64,000 nucleotides of DNA from Achromobacter piechaudii NBRC 102461 (GTDB taxonomy: Bacteria > Pseudomonadota > Gammaproteobacteria > Burkholderiales > Burkholderiaceae_B). The stretch spans positions 496,001 through 560,000 of the forward strand of contig NZ_BCTK01000006.1 of NCBI RefSeq assembly GCF_001571245.1, written 5' to 3'. A program made the translations under genes and the position numbers. Positions 27,151-36,219 of this stretch are shown here, one piece after another; position 1 is the first letter of the stretch, and the number at the start of each line of letters is the position of its first letter. The notes beneath the pieces were generated by a model. That model worked only from the letters and a program-made list of their open reading frames with translations, searched no databases and was not told the DNA's origin.

Positions 27151-28717
27151 GTTTAGCCGCTTCTTCAAGAAAAAAACCCCTCCGCCCGCCGCACCGGCCC
27201 AGCCCGCGCCGCCGCCGGAGGTTGTGGACGCCCCAGTCGCGCCCACCGAGCCCGTCGCCGCGCCGGTAAGCCCGGCGCCCGCGCCGCGTCCTGAACCGAC
27301 CGCGCCGGCCGTAAATCCCGCCGCCGCGCCGTCTGTTGCACCGCAAGCCGCGCCGCAATCCGCCCCGCAGCCCACGCCGTATTCTGCGCCGATTGCACCG
27401 CCTGCCGCGCAGCCGGTGATGCCGCAGACACCTACGCCGCCGATCTCGTCACCGGTCACGCCGACTGCTCAACCGGTCACGACACCGATTGCACAACCGG
27501 CCGCGCCGTCGATCCCGCAGCCGGTCACGCCACCCATCGCACCGCCGGTTTCGCCCGCTGCGCCGACGGTGGCTGCATCGGGTGCGGCGTCGGCACAGAC
27601 GGCTGCCGTCGCTACGCAACCTGCGCCCGCTCCGGTGGAACCGGTACGCGCACCGCTGCCGATGTCGGCGCCCACGGTCACTGCGTCGCCGGCCATCCCG
27701 CCCGCGCCCATCGCCCCGTCTACGCCGATCGTAGCGCCTGCGCCGTCACCGGCCGCGTCGCCGATCACTGCACCGGCACCGGCACCGGCACCCGAAGCGC
27801 CCAAGAAAGCTTCCTGGCTGTCGCGCTTGAAGCAAGGCCTGTCGCGCACGGGGCAGAGCATTGGCGGTATTTTCGTCGGCGTCAAAGTCGATGAAAACCT
27901 GTTCGAGGAACTCGAATCGGCGCTCATTATGGCCGATGCGGGCCTGGAGGCCACCGAGAAGCTCCTGACCGCGCTGCGTGCGCGGGTCAAGAAAGAACGC
28001 ATCGAAGACCCGGCCAAGGTCAAGACGGCGCTGCGCCAGTTGCTGGCGGATCATCTGCGTCCGCTTGAGCGCGGCTTCAACCTGACCAGCGCCAAACCGC
28101 TGGTCGTGATGATTGCCGGCGTGAACGGCGCGGGCAAGACAACTTCCATCGGCAAGCTCGCGCACACGTTCCAGCGCCAGGGCGCCAGCGTCCTGCTGGC
28201 TGCCGGCGACACCTTCCGCGCAGCCGCGCGCGAGCAGCTCGTGGAATGGGGCAGCCGCAACAACGTCAGCGTGATTTCGCAGGACGGCGGCGACCCGGCC
28301 GCCGTGGCTTTCGACGCCGTCAACGCTGGCCGCGCGCGCGGCATGGGCGTCGTCATGGTCGATACCGCGGGTCGTTTGCCTACGCAGTTGCACCTGATGG
28401 AAGAATTGAAGAAAATCCGCCGCGTCATCGGCAAGGCCGACGCGTCGGCCCCGCACGAAGTGCTGTTGGTGGTGGACGGCAACACCGGCCAGAACGCCTT
28501 GGCGCAGATTCGCGCCTTTGATGCGGCCATCAACCTGACCGGCCTGGTCGTGACCAAGCTGGACGGCACCGCCAAGGGCGGCACGCTGGCCGCCGTGGCG
28601 GCGGGCAGCCAGGGCGTGCGTCCGATTCCGGTGTACTGGATTGGCGTGGGCGAAAGCCTGGAAGACCTGCAACCCTTCGTCGCGGACGAATTCGCCGGCG
28701 CGTTGCTGGCAGACTGA
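27149..28717 (+). CDS. ftsY: Signal recognition particle receptor FtsY
   Basis: A 522-residue SRP receptor GTPase. MFSRFFKKK is a basic membrane-targeting start; residues about 10-220 are a Pro/Ala-rich low-complexity linker in place of the acidic A domain of E. coli; the NG domain follows, with GVNGAGKTTSIGKLA (P-loop), VDTAGRLPTQ and TKLDGTAKGG. It works with Ffh and 4.5S RNA to dock ribosomes at the membrane. No ribosome binding site is visible; the ATG shares two bases with the rsmD start on the other strand. Confidence 0.96.
   Translation: MFSRFFKKKTPPPAAPAQPAPPPEVVDAPVAPTEPVAAPVSPAPAPRPEPTAPAVNPAAAPSVAPQAAPQSAPQPTPYSAPIAPPAAQPVMPQTPTPPISSPVTPTAQPVTTPIAQPAAPSIPQPVTPPIAPPVSPAAPTVAASGAASAQTAAVATQPAPAPVEPVRAPLPMSAPTVTASPAIPPAPIAPSTPIVAPAPSPAASPITAPAPAPAPEAPKKASWLSRLKQGLSRTGQSIGGIFVGVKVDENLFEELESALIMADAGLEATEKLLTALRARVKKERIEDPAKVKTALRQLLADHLRPLERGFNLTSAKPLVVMIAGVNGAGKTTSIGKLAHTFQRQGASVLLAAGDTFRAAAREQLVEWGSRNNVSVISQDGGDPAAVAFDAVNAGRARGMGVVMVDTAGRLPTQLHLMEELKKIRRVIGKADASAPHEVLLVVDGNTGQNALAQIRAFDAAINLTGLVVTKLDGTAKGGTLAAVAAGSQGVRPIPVYWIGVGESLEDLQPFVADEFAGALLAD
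27771..27794 (+). repeat. CACCGG hexanucleotide repeat in ftsY linker
   Basis: Three CACCGG units and a degenerate fourth (CACCCG), coding for alternating Ala and Pro. Gain or loss of a unit keeps the frame, so the linker could change length without damage. Confidence 0.8.
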
Positions 28718-28738
28718 TTCCGCCTGCGGCGGATGGAA

Positions 28739-28775
28739 ACACGGGACGGCCTCAGCGCCGTCCCGTGTTGTTTTC
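28739..28775 (+). terminator. Rho-independent terminator after ftsY
   Basis: ACACGGGACGGC-CTCAGC-GCCGTCCCGTGT, a perfect 12-base-pair stem followed by TGTTTTC, 21 bases after the ftsY stop. Confidence 0.85.
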
Positions 28776-28876
28776 AGCTGTCATGCAGACCTATCCATCG
28801 TCGGGCCGCTGATGCGGCGTGGGCCGTGAGGATGTCGCGGCGGGCGGTCGATCTCACCGCGCAGCCGCCTGACCGC

Positions 28877-30535
28877 CTAGCGCCAGAACGGCTTGCTCTT
28901 TGCCAGCGCGTCAAACGCCTTCTGCGCGTCCACGGCCAGTTCGTCCAGCCGCGCGCTGATCCAGCCCAGCGCGAACCAGGCCTGCGGATGCGTGGCCGTA
29001 CACGACTCGTAGTAATCCTTGGCGACGGCCAGGTCGTTGATTTCGCCCAGCACGTCCTGCACGTTGGACAGCAGCTTCCGATAGCCCTTCAGTTTGGCCG
29101 CCGGCAGCAGCGATTCGGCGAACGCCAGGCTGTAGCGCAGCCGTTTGCCCCGTTTGCGCAGTTCGTGGCGCGTGGGTATGTCCAGCTTGGCGAAGCGCGT
29201 GCCCTGTTCCGCCACCTTGCTGTGCCACCGGTGTAGTCGCCGCGCCAGTTGCTTGCGCAACTGCTGCGGGTCGGGCTCGGGGGCCAGCATGGGGATGATG
29301 GTGGGCTTGATGCTGGTGGGGGTCAGCCCGCCTTCCAGGCGGATGGCGGGTTCCGGCGCGGCGTCGCTGGGCGTGCCGTTGGCGGTGGCCGGCGCGGCCC
29401 CGGACGGGGCTGCGGGCGGCACGTCCAGGCTCCATTCCAGCAGGTCCAGCAGCCAGGCCTGGAACGCCTTGCCGGCGGCGATGGCGCGCGCGTCCTGTTC
29501 GGGCGGCGCGGCCTGCATCGGAATCACCGGCATGCCCGCCCGCAGCAACGCGGGGGCGACCGTTTCGTTCAGCACGTCCTGGTCGCGGTTCGCGCCAAAG
29601 GCGGCAAAGTGCGTGCGTACCCCTTGCAGAATGGCCTCGGGCACGGGTGCGACCCAGCCATCGAACAGCTTCCAGGCCGAACGCAGCCGGCGCACGCCCA
29701 CGCGCAACTGGTGCACGTGTTCGGAGTTGCCGGCCTGATACACGCCTTCGGTATCGACTTCGGCCAGCACGGCGGCGTTGCGGGCGATCTGGTCCAGGCA
29801 TTCGGCGGCGATCCGGCCCAACGCTTGCGGCGCGGTCATGTCTTCGCGCAGCTTGACCGGGGCAGCGCCGCGGGGCGCCCAGAATTGCGCGATGGCCTCG
29901 GCGCGGCGCGCTTGCAGGTCGTCGCCGGGGTTGGCGTCTTCGGCGGCAAGCTTGTGGGCCAGTTGCGCCAGCGCGTCGCCGCGCTCGGATTTGCTGCGCG
30001 GGTCCAGCACCAGATGGTGCCGCTGCTGCCAGCCGCGCGCCACCGCGAAGATGGCGGCGGGGCGGCCCGACACCAGCTCGAATTCCAATTCTGAAATCGG
30101 CAGTTCCAGCGCGCCCGCGCGCAGGATGCCGGTGTCGTATGCCAGCTCGACCGTGCCGTAGCGCGTGCGCACTTTGCGCAGCAGCCGCAGCACGTCGGTT
30201 TCGTAGCGCAGGCCCAGTTCACCCTTGATCGCGGCCAGCGCCTCTTCGACTTCGGTACCCGCATAGACGGACAGATCCAGCACGGGGCCGGGCCGAGGGT
30301 GGTTCAGTTCGATGCGGGTGATGGCGTTGGCCCCGGGCATCTTCAGGGTCTGCACCCAGTCCGGGCCTTCCTGCCGCAGCCGGATGGCGATGCGCGCCCG
30401 CGCCAGCTCGCGCTCGGGCGTGTCGAAGTACATGGCATGCAGACGGATGCGCGTCGCGTCGCGTTGCTTGACTTCCTGCTGCACGGCCTGGCGCGTCGCG
30501 GCGGGCACGTGCAGTTTCAATTCCTGTTCCGACAT
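28877..30535 (-). CDS. CYTH-CHAD domain protein (inorganic triphosphatase type)
   Basis: A 552-residue protein. The CYTH domain (about 1-200) starts with the ExExK motif EQELK and has the positive residues of the tunnel fold that hydrolyses triphosphate. The CHAD domain (about 230-550) has conserved His/Arg helices such as HVHQLRVGVRRLRSAWK and RHELRKRGKRLRYSLAF, which bind polyphosphate. A 45-residue Pro/Ala-rich insertion interrupts CHAD near 370-415. It resembles E. coli YgiF. It is a single gene, converging with ftsY. Substrate choice between tripolyphosphate and other triphosphates is open. Confidence 0.88.
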   Translation of the reverse strand: MSEQELKLHVPAATRQAVQQEVKQRDATRIRLHAMYFDTPERELARARIAIRLRQEGPDWVQTLKMPGANAITRIELNHPRPGPVLDLSVYAGTEVEEALAAIKGELGLRYETDVLRLLRKVRTRYGTVELAYDTGILRAGALELPISELEFELVSGRPAAIFAVARGWQQRHHLVLDPRSKSERGDALAQLAHKLAAEDANPGDDLQARRAEAIAQFWAPRGAAPVKLREDMTAPQALGRIAAECLDQIARNAAVLAEVDTEGVYQAGNSEHVHQLRVGVRRLRSAWKLFDGWVAPVPEAILQGVRTHFAAFGANRDQDVLNETVAPALLRAGMPVIPMQAAPPEQDARAIAAGKAFQAWLLDLLEWSLDVPPAAPSGAAPATANGTPSDAAPEPAIRLEGGLTPTSIKPTIIPMLAPEPDPQQLRKQLARRLHRWHSKVAEQGTRFAKLDIPTRHELRKRGKRLRYSLAFAESLLPAAKLKGYRKLLSNVQDVLGEINDLAVAKDYYESCTATHPQAWFALGWISARLDELAVDAQKAFDALAKSKPFWR

Positions 30536-30598
30536 GGCGGTGGGTGTCCGACGGCAAAAGCCGAGATCTTAATCAAGCGGGGGGCGGTTTTTGATGAC

Positions 30599-30616
30599 CG
30601 TTCATATTTCGGTCAT
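30599..30616. promoter_or_regulatory. Pho-box-like direct repeat upstream of CYTH-CHAD gene
   Basis: CGTTCAT-ATTT-CGGTCAT: two 7-mers separated by four A/T bases, the spacing of a PhoB box, 64 bases upstream of the CYTH-CHAD start. It also reads as an inverted repeat ATGACCG-N9-CGGTCAT. The direct repeat faces away from the gene, which weakens the Pho reading. Confidence 0.3.
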
Positions 30617-30670
30617 ATCGAGCATAGACGCCATTCGCAGTCCGCAACAAGCCGGCTCGGCGCCCAGAAG

Positions 30671-30702
30671 AAAAAAGCGCCGCCTTTTTTCAAAGGCGGC
30701 GC
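30671..30702 (-). terminator. Rho-independent terminator of the phn operon
   Basis: Read on the minus strand, the stem GCGCCGCCTTT with its perfect complement (11 pairs, 4-base loop) is followed by six Ts. It lies 75 bases after the last phnE stop and ends that operon. Confidence 0.9.
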
Positions 30703-30777
30703 CAAGGAGCGCTGGTCAGGGGAAACCGACAAGCGTAAGCGGGGCGTTTCCAGGGGAACGCCACTGCGGGACGCGCA

Positions 30778-31602
30778 CTACAGAATGCGTTTGCGCGCCT
30801 GCGTAATGATGATTTCTGCCAGCACGACCACCACGAAGATGGCGGCCAGCACCAGCGCCACGCGGTCCCACTGGAACAGGTTCAGCGCAGTGTCCAGCGC
30901 CATGCCGATGCCGCCCGCGCCCACCAGGCCCAGCACGGCGGATTCGCGCACGTTGATGTCCCAGCGCAGCAGCACGATGGACCAGAAAGCCGGACGGATC
31001 TGCGGCCAGTAGGCATACCAGAGCACCGCCCCCTTGCTGGCGCCCGTGGCCGTGACGGCTTCGATGGGCCCGCGCTGCGCTTCCTCGATGGCTTCGCCCA
31101 CCAGCTTGCCCACGAATCCGATCGAGCGGAACGCGATGGCCAGCGTGCCGGCCAGCGCGCCGGGGCCGAAGATGGCGATGAACAGCAGCGCCCAGACCAG
31201 CGAGTTGACCGAGCGGCTGGACACCAGGATCAAGCGCGCCAGCATGTTGATGGTTTTGCTGGGCGTCAGGTTATTGGCCGCCAGCAGGCCCACCGGCACC
31301 GCCATGAAGACGGACAGGATGGTGCCCAGGGTAGCGATGTGCAGCGTTTCGATCAGCGCGTTGTGCACGCCGTCCGGGTAGTAGGCCCAGTCGATCGGCC
31401 ACATGCGCCGGAACAGGTCGGCCATCTGCTCGGGCGCGTCATACAGGAACTCCGGTATGACTTCCACGCCGCGTATCGCCTGGGCGATGGCGGCGACCAC
31501 CAGCAGGTACAGCGCAAAGCGCAGCAGCCGCTGTCCCATGCTGTAGCGCTGCCACACGCGCGGCGAGCCGGCCGCGTTCAGGCTGGAGGCGTGAGCGTTC
31601 AT
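30778..31602 (-). CDS. phnE: Phosphonate-type ABC transporter permease 2
   Basis: A 274-residue PhnE permease with about six membrane segments. The loop EAIEEAQRGPIEAVTATGASKGAVLWYAYWP is the EAA motif that contacts the ATPase. It is the last of four transporter genes and overlaps the previous permease gene by four bases. Two related but distinct permeases suggest a heterodimeric channel. Confidence 0.9.
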   Translation of the reverse strand: MNAHASSLNAAGSPRVWQRYSMGQRLLRFALYLLVVAAIAQAIRGVEVIPEFLYDAPEQMADLFRRMWPIDWAYYPDGVHNALIETLHIATLGTILSVFMAVPVGLLAANNLTPSKTINMLARLILVSSRSVNSLVWALLFIAIFGPGALAGTLAIAFRSIGFVGKLVGEAIEEAQRGPIEAVTATGASKGAVLWYAYWPQIRPAFWSIVLLRWDINVRESAVLGLVGAGGIGMALDTALNLFQWDRVALVLAAIFVVVVLAEIIITQARKRIL

Positions 31603-32479
31603 TCTTCCACCTCCGCCTTGCGGGCAGCCGGCGGCTTGCCGGAACCGATGCCGCGCGCGCCGGCGAAGCGGCCTTGCAGGATGCGGTCAAAGCCCAGGTT
31701 GTCCAGGAACACGGCGCGCACGAAGCCCGCGATGATTTCGCCCAGCATGATGATGGCGATCAGGGTCAGCAGGATGGCGCTGACGAAGTCGTAGTCAAAG
31801 CGCTGGAAGGCCGAGAACAGCGTGCCGCCCACGCCGCCCGCGCCCACGATGCCCACCATGGTGGAATTGCGCAGGTTCGAGTCGAACTGGTAGGTGGCAA
31901 AGCCGATGAAGCGTGCGAACACCTGCGGCAGCACGCCGAAGATGATCACGTTGGCGAACGACGCGCCGCTGGCGCGCACCGCTTCCACCTGCTTGAGCGA
32001 GATCTCTTCGATGGCCTCGGTGAACAGCTTGCCGATAAAGCCGATGGACGCCACGGTCAGCGCCAGGATGCCCGCCAGCGCGCCAAAGCCCACGGCCTTG
32101 ACGAACAGGATGGCCACGATGACCGGGTGCAGCGCGCGGCACAGCGCCACCAGCGAGCGAGCCGGCCACGAGACCCAGGCGGGCATCATGTTGCGCGCGC
32201 CCAGCAGGCCGACGGGCAGGGCGAACAGAATGCCCAGCACCGAAGCCAGCACGGCGATCTCCAGGCTTTCGGCGATGCCCTTCCACAAGGTGGCGGGCTT
32301 TTCGAAATTGGGCGGAAACATGCGCGAAAGAAAGGTCGACGCGTGTCCCATGCCGGTTTCAAAGCGCGCCCAGCTGAAATCCAGCTGCGCGCCCGCATAG
32401 ACGGTGTAGATCAGCAGCAACACCAGGCCCGCCTTGGCGCGCCCGGACATGGCGAAGGGGCGGTTGCCCCGGGGGTGCG

Positions 32480-32483
<4 letters not shown>
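31599..32483 (-). CDS. phnE: Phosphonate-type ABC transporter permease 1
   Basis: A 294-residue PhnE permease. The start ATG at 32483 overlaps the phnC stop as ATGA; the frame opens three codons earlier but that start is less likely. The EAA loop reads [32 protein letters not shown]. About six membrane segments. It probably pairs with the second PhnE. Confidence 0.9.
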
Positions 32484-33250
<767 letters not shown>

Positions 33251-33256
33251 GCTGGA

Positions 33257-34255
33257 TTACTTCTTGCTCTTGGCGGATTCGCGGTCGTAGGCGGCGCGGT
33301 TGAAGCTTTCGCCACCCGATTCAGCCACCTGGCGGACGATGGCCCAGTCTTTCTGGTAGGTCACCGGATAGAAGCGGTCGGCGCCATCGAAGGCCTTCGA
33401 CATTTCCGCCGGGAAGCGGTAGTCGTAGAAGCACTTGAGCATCTGGTCGCGGAACTTCGGCTCCAGGTCATGCGCGTAGGCGAACGACGAGGTGGGGAAT
33501 TTTTCGCTCTTGTAGATGACGCGGAAGTCGGCTTCCTTGACCTGGCCGCGTTCGACCATGCGCTTGAACACGTCCGAGGCCACGGCGGCGGCGTCGTAGT
33601 CGCCGGAGTTCACGCCCATGACGGACTGGTCATGCTTGCCCGAGAAGACCACCTTGTAGTCCTTGTCCGGCGTCAGGCCTTCCTTGGGGAACAGGGCCAC
33701 CGGCGCCATGTGGCCGGAGTTCGACGACGGCGCGGTGTGCGCCAGCTTCTTGCCCTTCAGGTCGGTCAGCTTCTGGTACGGGCTGTCTTTCTTGACGATG
33801 ACGATCAGGTTGTAGCCCTGGAAGCCGTCGGCATAGCCCTTGACGGCGAACGGCACTGCGCCGGCGATGTTCACGGCGAAGGCGGTGGGGCCCGTCGAAA
33901 AGCCGCCCACGTGCAGGCGGCCCGAGCGCATGGCTTCGATTTCGGCGGCGTTGCTTTGCACTTGATAGAACACGACGCGCTTGCCGGTGCATTCAGACAG
34001 GTGCTTGGTGAAGGGCTTGAAGATGTCTTCGTAGACGGCCGGATCTTCCACGGGGGTGTAGGTGAACACCAGGGTGGACGGGGTCTTGAGCTTGGACGCG
34101 TCGCTGGGGGTGTCGGCCACCAGGTCCTTGTTGGCGTCGCAGTACATCTGGTCCAGATCGCCACGGTTCGAGCAGGTGTCGGCGGCCTGGGCGGCGGAAC
34201 CGCCAACGGCGAATGCGGCCAGGGCGGCCGCTTGCATTAGACGCATCGCGTGCAT
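33257..34255 (-). CDS. phnD: Phosphonate/phosphate-ester binding protein
   Basis: A 332-residue periplasmic binding protein with a cleavable signal ending in GGSAAQAAD. TYTPVEDPAVYEDIFKPFTKHLSE and the ligand-loop region TAPSSNSGHMAP resemble the PhnD family, where the serines hold the phosphonate group. The ATG has GAGGAG upstream. As first gene of phnD-phnC-phnE-phnE it defines the substrate, which cannot be read from sequence alone. Confidence 0.88.
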   Translation of the reverse strand: MHAMRLMQAAALAAFAVGGSAAQAADTCSNRGDLDQMYCDANKDLVADTPSDASKLKTPSTLVFTYTPVEDPAVYEDIFKPFTKHLSECTGKRVVFYQVQSNAAEIEAMRSGRLHVGGFSTGPTAFAVNIAGAVPFAVKGYADGFQGYNLIVIVKKDSPYQKLTDLKGKKLAHTAPSSNSGHMAPVALFPKEGLTPDKDYKVVFSGKHDQSVMGVNSGDYDAAAVASDVFKRMVERGQVKEADFRVIYKSEKFPTSSFAYAHDLEPKFRDQMLKCFYDYRFPAEMSKAFDGADRFYPVTYQKDWAIVRQVAESGGESFNRAAYDRESAKSKK

Positions 34256-34310
34256 GGTTTGTCTCCTCTTGGGGATGAATTTGAATATTTCCTGAATTCA
34301 AACACACAAG

Positions 34311-34345
34311 AGGGGACAGGCACACCTGGGAAAGTCCCTGCCTTT
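34311..34345. repeat. Possible short intergenic repeat element upstream of phnD
   Basis: AGGGGACAGGCACACCTGGG followed by AAAGTCCCTGCCTTTC. GGGAC and GTCCC can pair around it. The AGGGGACAGGCAC core resembles the AAGGGGTCAGGTGCC arm of the hairpin at 38430 and looks like a dispersed intergenic repeat of this bacterial group, from memory. Confidence 0.4.
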
Positions 34346-34357
34346 CTTTTCGGGTTT

Positions 34358-34396
34358 TGTTCGAATTGTTCGCTTTATGTTCGTTTGTTTGCGAAC
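34358..34396. promoter_or_regulatory. TGTTCG direct repeats upstream of phnD
   Basis: TGTTCG occurs at 34358, 34367 and 34378, and GTTCG-N8-CGAAC (34379-34396) forms an inverted repeat. The cluster lies between the IclR gene stop and phnD and is a good candidate for the operator of the IclR regulator or another factor. Confidence 0.4.
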
Positions 34397-34412
34397 GTCG
34401 ACGGCTGGCCGA

Positions 34413-35231
34413 TCAGCCCCGATACCCCAGCTTGCGCGAGATCTCTTGCGCGCACGCCAGCAGCGGCCGGGCGATCGTGCCATCCCACGACACATCGAAC
34501 AGGCCGGTCGGCCCCAGGCTGGTCAGCGCCAGCACGATGTTGCCGGTGTTGTCGAACACGGGCACCGACAGCGCATCCACGCCCGGCAGCGGGTTGCCCA
34601 GCGCGCGCGCCATGCCATGCACGCGGATGTCGGCCAATTGGGCCTCGATGTTGGCGCGCGAGGCCTTGCGTGGCGGCGGCACGCTGGCGATGACGGCCGT
34701 GTCGCCTTCTTCGCGGGCGATGTAGTGCTCGCTGACCTTGGGCGGCAACCACGCCGCGAACACCAGCCCGGTGGCGGTGTGCAGCATGGACATCACCGTG
34801 CCCTTGCGCATGTTCACGTGCACCGGATAGCTGGCTTCGGTCATGTGGATCATCGTGGGGCCATGCGAACCCAGCACGGCGATGCCCAGCGTGTGGCCGA
34901 TGTCCGATTGCAGCCGGGCGATCTCGGGCATGGCGATGCGGACCGGGTCCAGCCGTTGCAGGCTGACCAGCCCCATCTGCAAGGCGAAAGGCCCAAGTTC
35001 ATACTGGCCGGTAACGGCGTCCTGCTGCACCAGCCCTACGCGGATGAAGCTGACCAGGTAGGGGTGGGCCTTGGCGGACGTCATGCCGGCGCCCGCCGCC
35101 AGGTCGCGCAGGGTCAGCGGCTTGCCGGCATCGACCAGAGCGGACAGCAGCGGCACGCCCACTTCGATGGACTGGATGCTGCGGCGGCCGTCATTGGCGG
35201 GTGCGGCGGGGGTCGTCTTGGAGGTGGCCAC
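34413..35231 (-). CDS. IclR-family transcriptional regulator
   Basis: A 272-residue regulator with an N-terminal winged helix (about 20-80; LTLRDLAAGAGMTSAKAHPYLVSF) and a C-terminal effector-binding domain (about 95-265; GIAVLGSHGPTMIHMTEA). The start is a GTG. It lies between a HAD phosphatase gene (12-base gap) and phnD (157-base gap) on one strand and probably controls uptake by the phn transporter in response to substrate rather than phosphate level. Confidence 0.85.
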   Translation of the reverse strand: MATSKTTPAAPANDGRRSIQSIEVGVPLLSALVDAGKPLTLRDLAAGAGMTSAKAHPYLVSFIRVGLVQQDAVTGQYELGPFALQMGLVSLQRLDPVRIAMPEIARLQSDIGHTLGIAVLGSHGPTMIHMTEASYPVHVNMRKGTVMSMLHTATGLVFAAWLPPKVSEHYIAREEGDTAVIASVPPPRKASRANIEAQLADIRVHGMARALGNPLPGVDALSVPVFDNTGNIVLALTSLGPTGLFDVSWDGTIARPLLACAQEISRKLGYRG

Positions 35232-35243
35232 GATGCGCGGATC

Positions 35244-36071
35244 TCAGGCTGAAAGCAGGGAAGACGGCGCGGCCGCCTGGCGCGCGGCCAGCAGCCGATC
35301 GGCCATTTCGACAAAGCCCGCGCCGCCATGGAAGGCGGCCACGAAAGCCGGGCGGTGCGTCAGGCGGTGCAATTGCGCCTGGATGTTGGCCACGCCGACC
35401 GAAATCGGAAAGTACGCGAACATGGGTTCGTCATTGGGCGAATCGCCGATGAACAGCGTGCTGTCCAACGCATTCGCAACGTCCTGGCCGAACTCGCGCT
35501 GGAACATCGTGCGCGTCATGGTCAGCTTGTCGTAGTCGCCAAACCAGCCGTTGACGTGGATCGAGCTGACCTTGGCCTGCGCGCCGGCGTCCTGGAAGAT
35601 CTGGACGATCTTGCTGACGGCCGAATCGGGCAGGGCAGGCACGTCTTCGCAGAAGTCGATGGCCAGGTCGGCCACGCGGTAGTCCTGGTCGCTGGCCACC
35701 GCGCAGCCGGGCACCTCGGCCAGCACGCGGTCGCGGATGGCGTCCAGGCGTTTGCGGCTGGCCTGGCGCGAGGCGGCGCCGGTCCAGTAATGGGTGGTCA
35801 TGCGGCGGGCCTGGCGGTCGTAGGCGTAGTAGAACGCGCCGTTTTCCCCCACCACGGCGCGCACCGGCCACATGCGGGCGATATGGTCGCACCAGCCGGC
35901 CGGGCGGCCGGTAATGGGCACGACCTGGATGCCAGCCTGTTCCAGGCGCTCCAGCGCCGCGTAGGCGTCGGCCGGCAGGCGGCCTTCGGTGGTCAGCGTG
36001 TCGTCGATGTCGGTCAGGACGACGCGAACCGCCGCCGCCACGGTCAAAGGCATGGCCGCAAGGGCTTGCAT
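35244..36071 (-). CDS. HAD-IIB family phosphatase
   Basis: A 275-residue HAD hydrolase. Motif I is DIDDTLT with the nucleophile Asp21; motif II is PITGRP; motif IV is GDSPNDEPMFAYF. The cap between residues about 95 and 195 is of the C2b type seen in mannosyl-3-phosphoglycerate, sucrose and sugar phosphatases. The ATG follows AAGGA. It is the first gene of a run with the IclR regulator and the phn transporter, suggesting that it dephosphorylates the imported compound. It is not a phosphonatase (PhnX has a different cap and a Schiff-base lysine). Confidence 0.83.
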   Translation of the reverse strand: MQALAAMPLTVAAAVRVVLTDIDDTLTTEGRLPADAYAALERLEQAGIQVVPITGRPAGWCDHIARMWPVRAVVGENGAFYYAYDRQARRMTTHYWTGAASRQASRKRLDAIRDRVLAEVPGCAVASDQDYRVADLAIDFCEDVPALPDSAVSKIVQIFQDAGAQAKVSSIHVNGWFGDYDKLTMTRTMFQREFGQDVANALDSTLFIGDSPNDEPMFAYFPISVGVANIQAQLHRLTHRPAFVAAFHGGAGFVEMADRLLAARQAAAPSSLLSA

Positions 36072-36219
36072 GAGGTTTTTCCTTCGAGTTTTAAGGGGGA
36101 TCTCCGGGCGAAAGTTTAACCGTATGGCCCCCGGCGGGCGGCCTTATGACAGGCCGATAGGGGATCTGGGCCGAGGGGCGGTAAAATCCGGGCTTTCCCG
36201 CCTGGTTTGCGTGCCCGCC

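Noticed and set aside
35244-36071. HAD protein as phosphonoacetaldehyde hydrolase (PhnX)
   Set aside because: The cap is of the C2b type and the motif set matches sugar-phosphate phosphatases; no aminotransferase PhnW is near.
36072-36219. FMN riboswitch upstream of ribB
   Set aside because: The 148-base gap lacks the conserved RFN opening and the helices expected of the element.
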